Shown here piece after piece: positions 4,982-5,407 of a stretch of DNA of 5,407 nt. The DNA lies in the NCBI GenBank assembly GCA_964542255.1, contig CAZITV010000158.1, positions 1-5,407 on the forward strand, written 5' to 3'. The stretch comes from CAYMSF01 sp964542255 (GTDB taxonomy: Bacteria; Verrucomicrobiota; Lentisphaeria; Victivallales; Victivallaceae). Below the pieces are notes generated by a model, which searched no databases, was not told the origin of the DNA, and was given only the letters and a program-made list of their open reading frames with translations. A program made the position numbers and the translations under genes. Numbering within the stretch: the stretch's first letter is position 1; each line of letters starts with the position of its first letter.

Positions 4982-5407
4982 GTATTACTTTTTTTAATTT
5001 TGTATTATTTATTTTTGGACAGAGAAAAATATATTAAAATTAGCAAGAATAGATGTTTGATAGAAAACTCGCTATACAAAAAAAGAATTTTATTCCGTGT
5101 AAGTTTTTTAGAGACACTGGTGTCAGATTTTCCACGAAAAGTCAATGATATTGCTAAAAAGTAAAAAAAATTGAGGAAAATAATTGGCTTTGCGTGCGTT
5201 CATGCCCAGTCCTCATCAAAGAGATGCATAAGTGTTGGTGGCGCTGTCAGGTTTCTTTGTGTGAATTAAGTTATTTGCTGCCTGACCCGAATATTTCCTA
5301 ACTACTGCACGAAAACACAAAAGGTAAAGCTTGACCACCGAGTTTTATTGATGCCATTGATGCAGGCGGCATGGTGTATTTAGATGAACCCGCCAAAAGC
5401 CCGGTCA
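4982..5407. other. upstream region with no supportable gene
   Basis: From 4982 to about 5180 the DNA is very AT-rich with long A and T runs and many stops, typical of spacer. From about 5181 the composition turns more balanced, but every frame on both strands is broken within some 45 codons and no start with a ribosome site leads a long frame. A plus-strand frame from ATG 5371 (MVYLDEPAKSPV) is open to the window edge, but has no clear Shine-Dalgarno and is only 12 codons long. Two small inverted repeats are present: GACAC-TG-GTGTC (5113-5124) and GTCAGG/CCTGAC (5246-5251, 5281-5286, 29-base loop). Neither has an evident role. Confidence 0.6.

Noticed and set aside
5246..5286. Inverted repeat GTCAGG/CCTGAC with a 29-base loop, possibly an element end or attenuator
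   Set aside because: Six-base arms at this distance are expected by chance; there is no U tract, no adjacent transposase and no target duplication.
5371..5407. Open frame MVYLDEPAKSPV running off the right edge
   Set aside because: Only 12 codons, no clear Shine-Dalgarno, and the same DNA is open on the other strand, so neither can be preferred.
1..5407. Search for CRISPR arrays, tRNA/rRNA genes and large direct repeats
   Set aside because: No regularly spaced repeats, no cloverleaf with a GTTCRA-type arm and no rRNA-like stretches were seen by eye on either strand.

Overview
The window looks like a piece of a bacterial chromosome from the Lentisphaerae (Victivallales-type) or a related Planctomycetes/Verrucomicrobia lineage. 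The main reason is the gene at 4249-4908. It encodes a short pseudopilin-like protein with an FTLVELLVVIAII leader, the CtgNIKQM and CPAD segments and an H-x-DG tail, a protein type present in large numbers in those genomes. Base composition is mixed: coding parts are moderate in GC, while 4920-5180 is very AT-rich. The lineage call is an inference from one family, not from a marker gene.

Layout. Positions 1-61 hold the last 19 codons of an unidentified plus-strand gene. A 174-base gap with a possible promoter (106-133) leads to a 73-residue acidic protein with a C-x5-C motif (236-457), followed by an intrinsic terminator (456-492). Positions 493-836 hold no intact gene, but contain a minus-strand terminator hairpin (607-631) and a short relic of the C-terminal end of an IS630-family transposase (about 744-836). 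From 4981 down to 837 runs one minus-strand operon. It has a good sigma-70-type promoter (4953-4981), then pseudopilin (4249-4908), periplasmic substrate-binding protein (3398-4252), radical SAM enzyme (2649-3386), FecCD/BtuC-type permease (1619-2629) and ABC ATPase (837-1622). Positions 4982-5407 have no gene I can support.

How the genes fit together. The binding protein, permease and ATPase make a complete type II (BtuCDF/FepBDGC-like) importer of the class that takes up ferric siderophores, haem, cobalamin and other metal chelates. The sequence does not tell which substrate. Junctions are tight: GTGA overlap between pseudopilin and binding protein, an 11-base gap to the radical SAM gene whose Shine-Dalgarno overlaps the previous stop, a 19-base gap to the permease, and ATGA overlap between permease and ATPase. 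This strongly suggests one mRNA and linked function. The unusual parts are the two non-transport genes: a PflA-like radical SAM enzyme in the middle of the importer genes, and a pseudopilin as first gene. This five-gene arrangement is the best candidate in the window for an undescribed system, for example uptake plus enzymatic processing of a chelate or cofactor in an anaerobe with a pseudopilin partner. That functional reading is inference.
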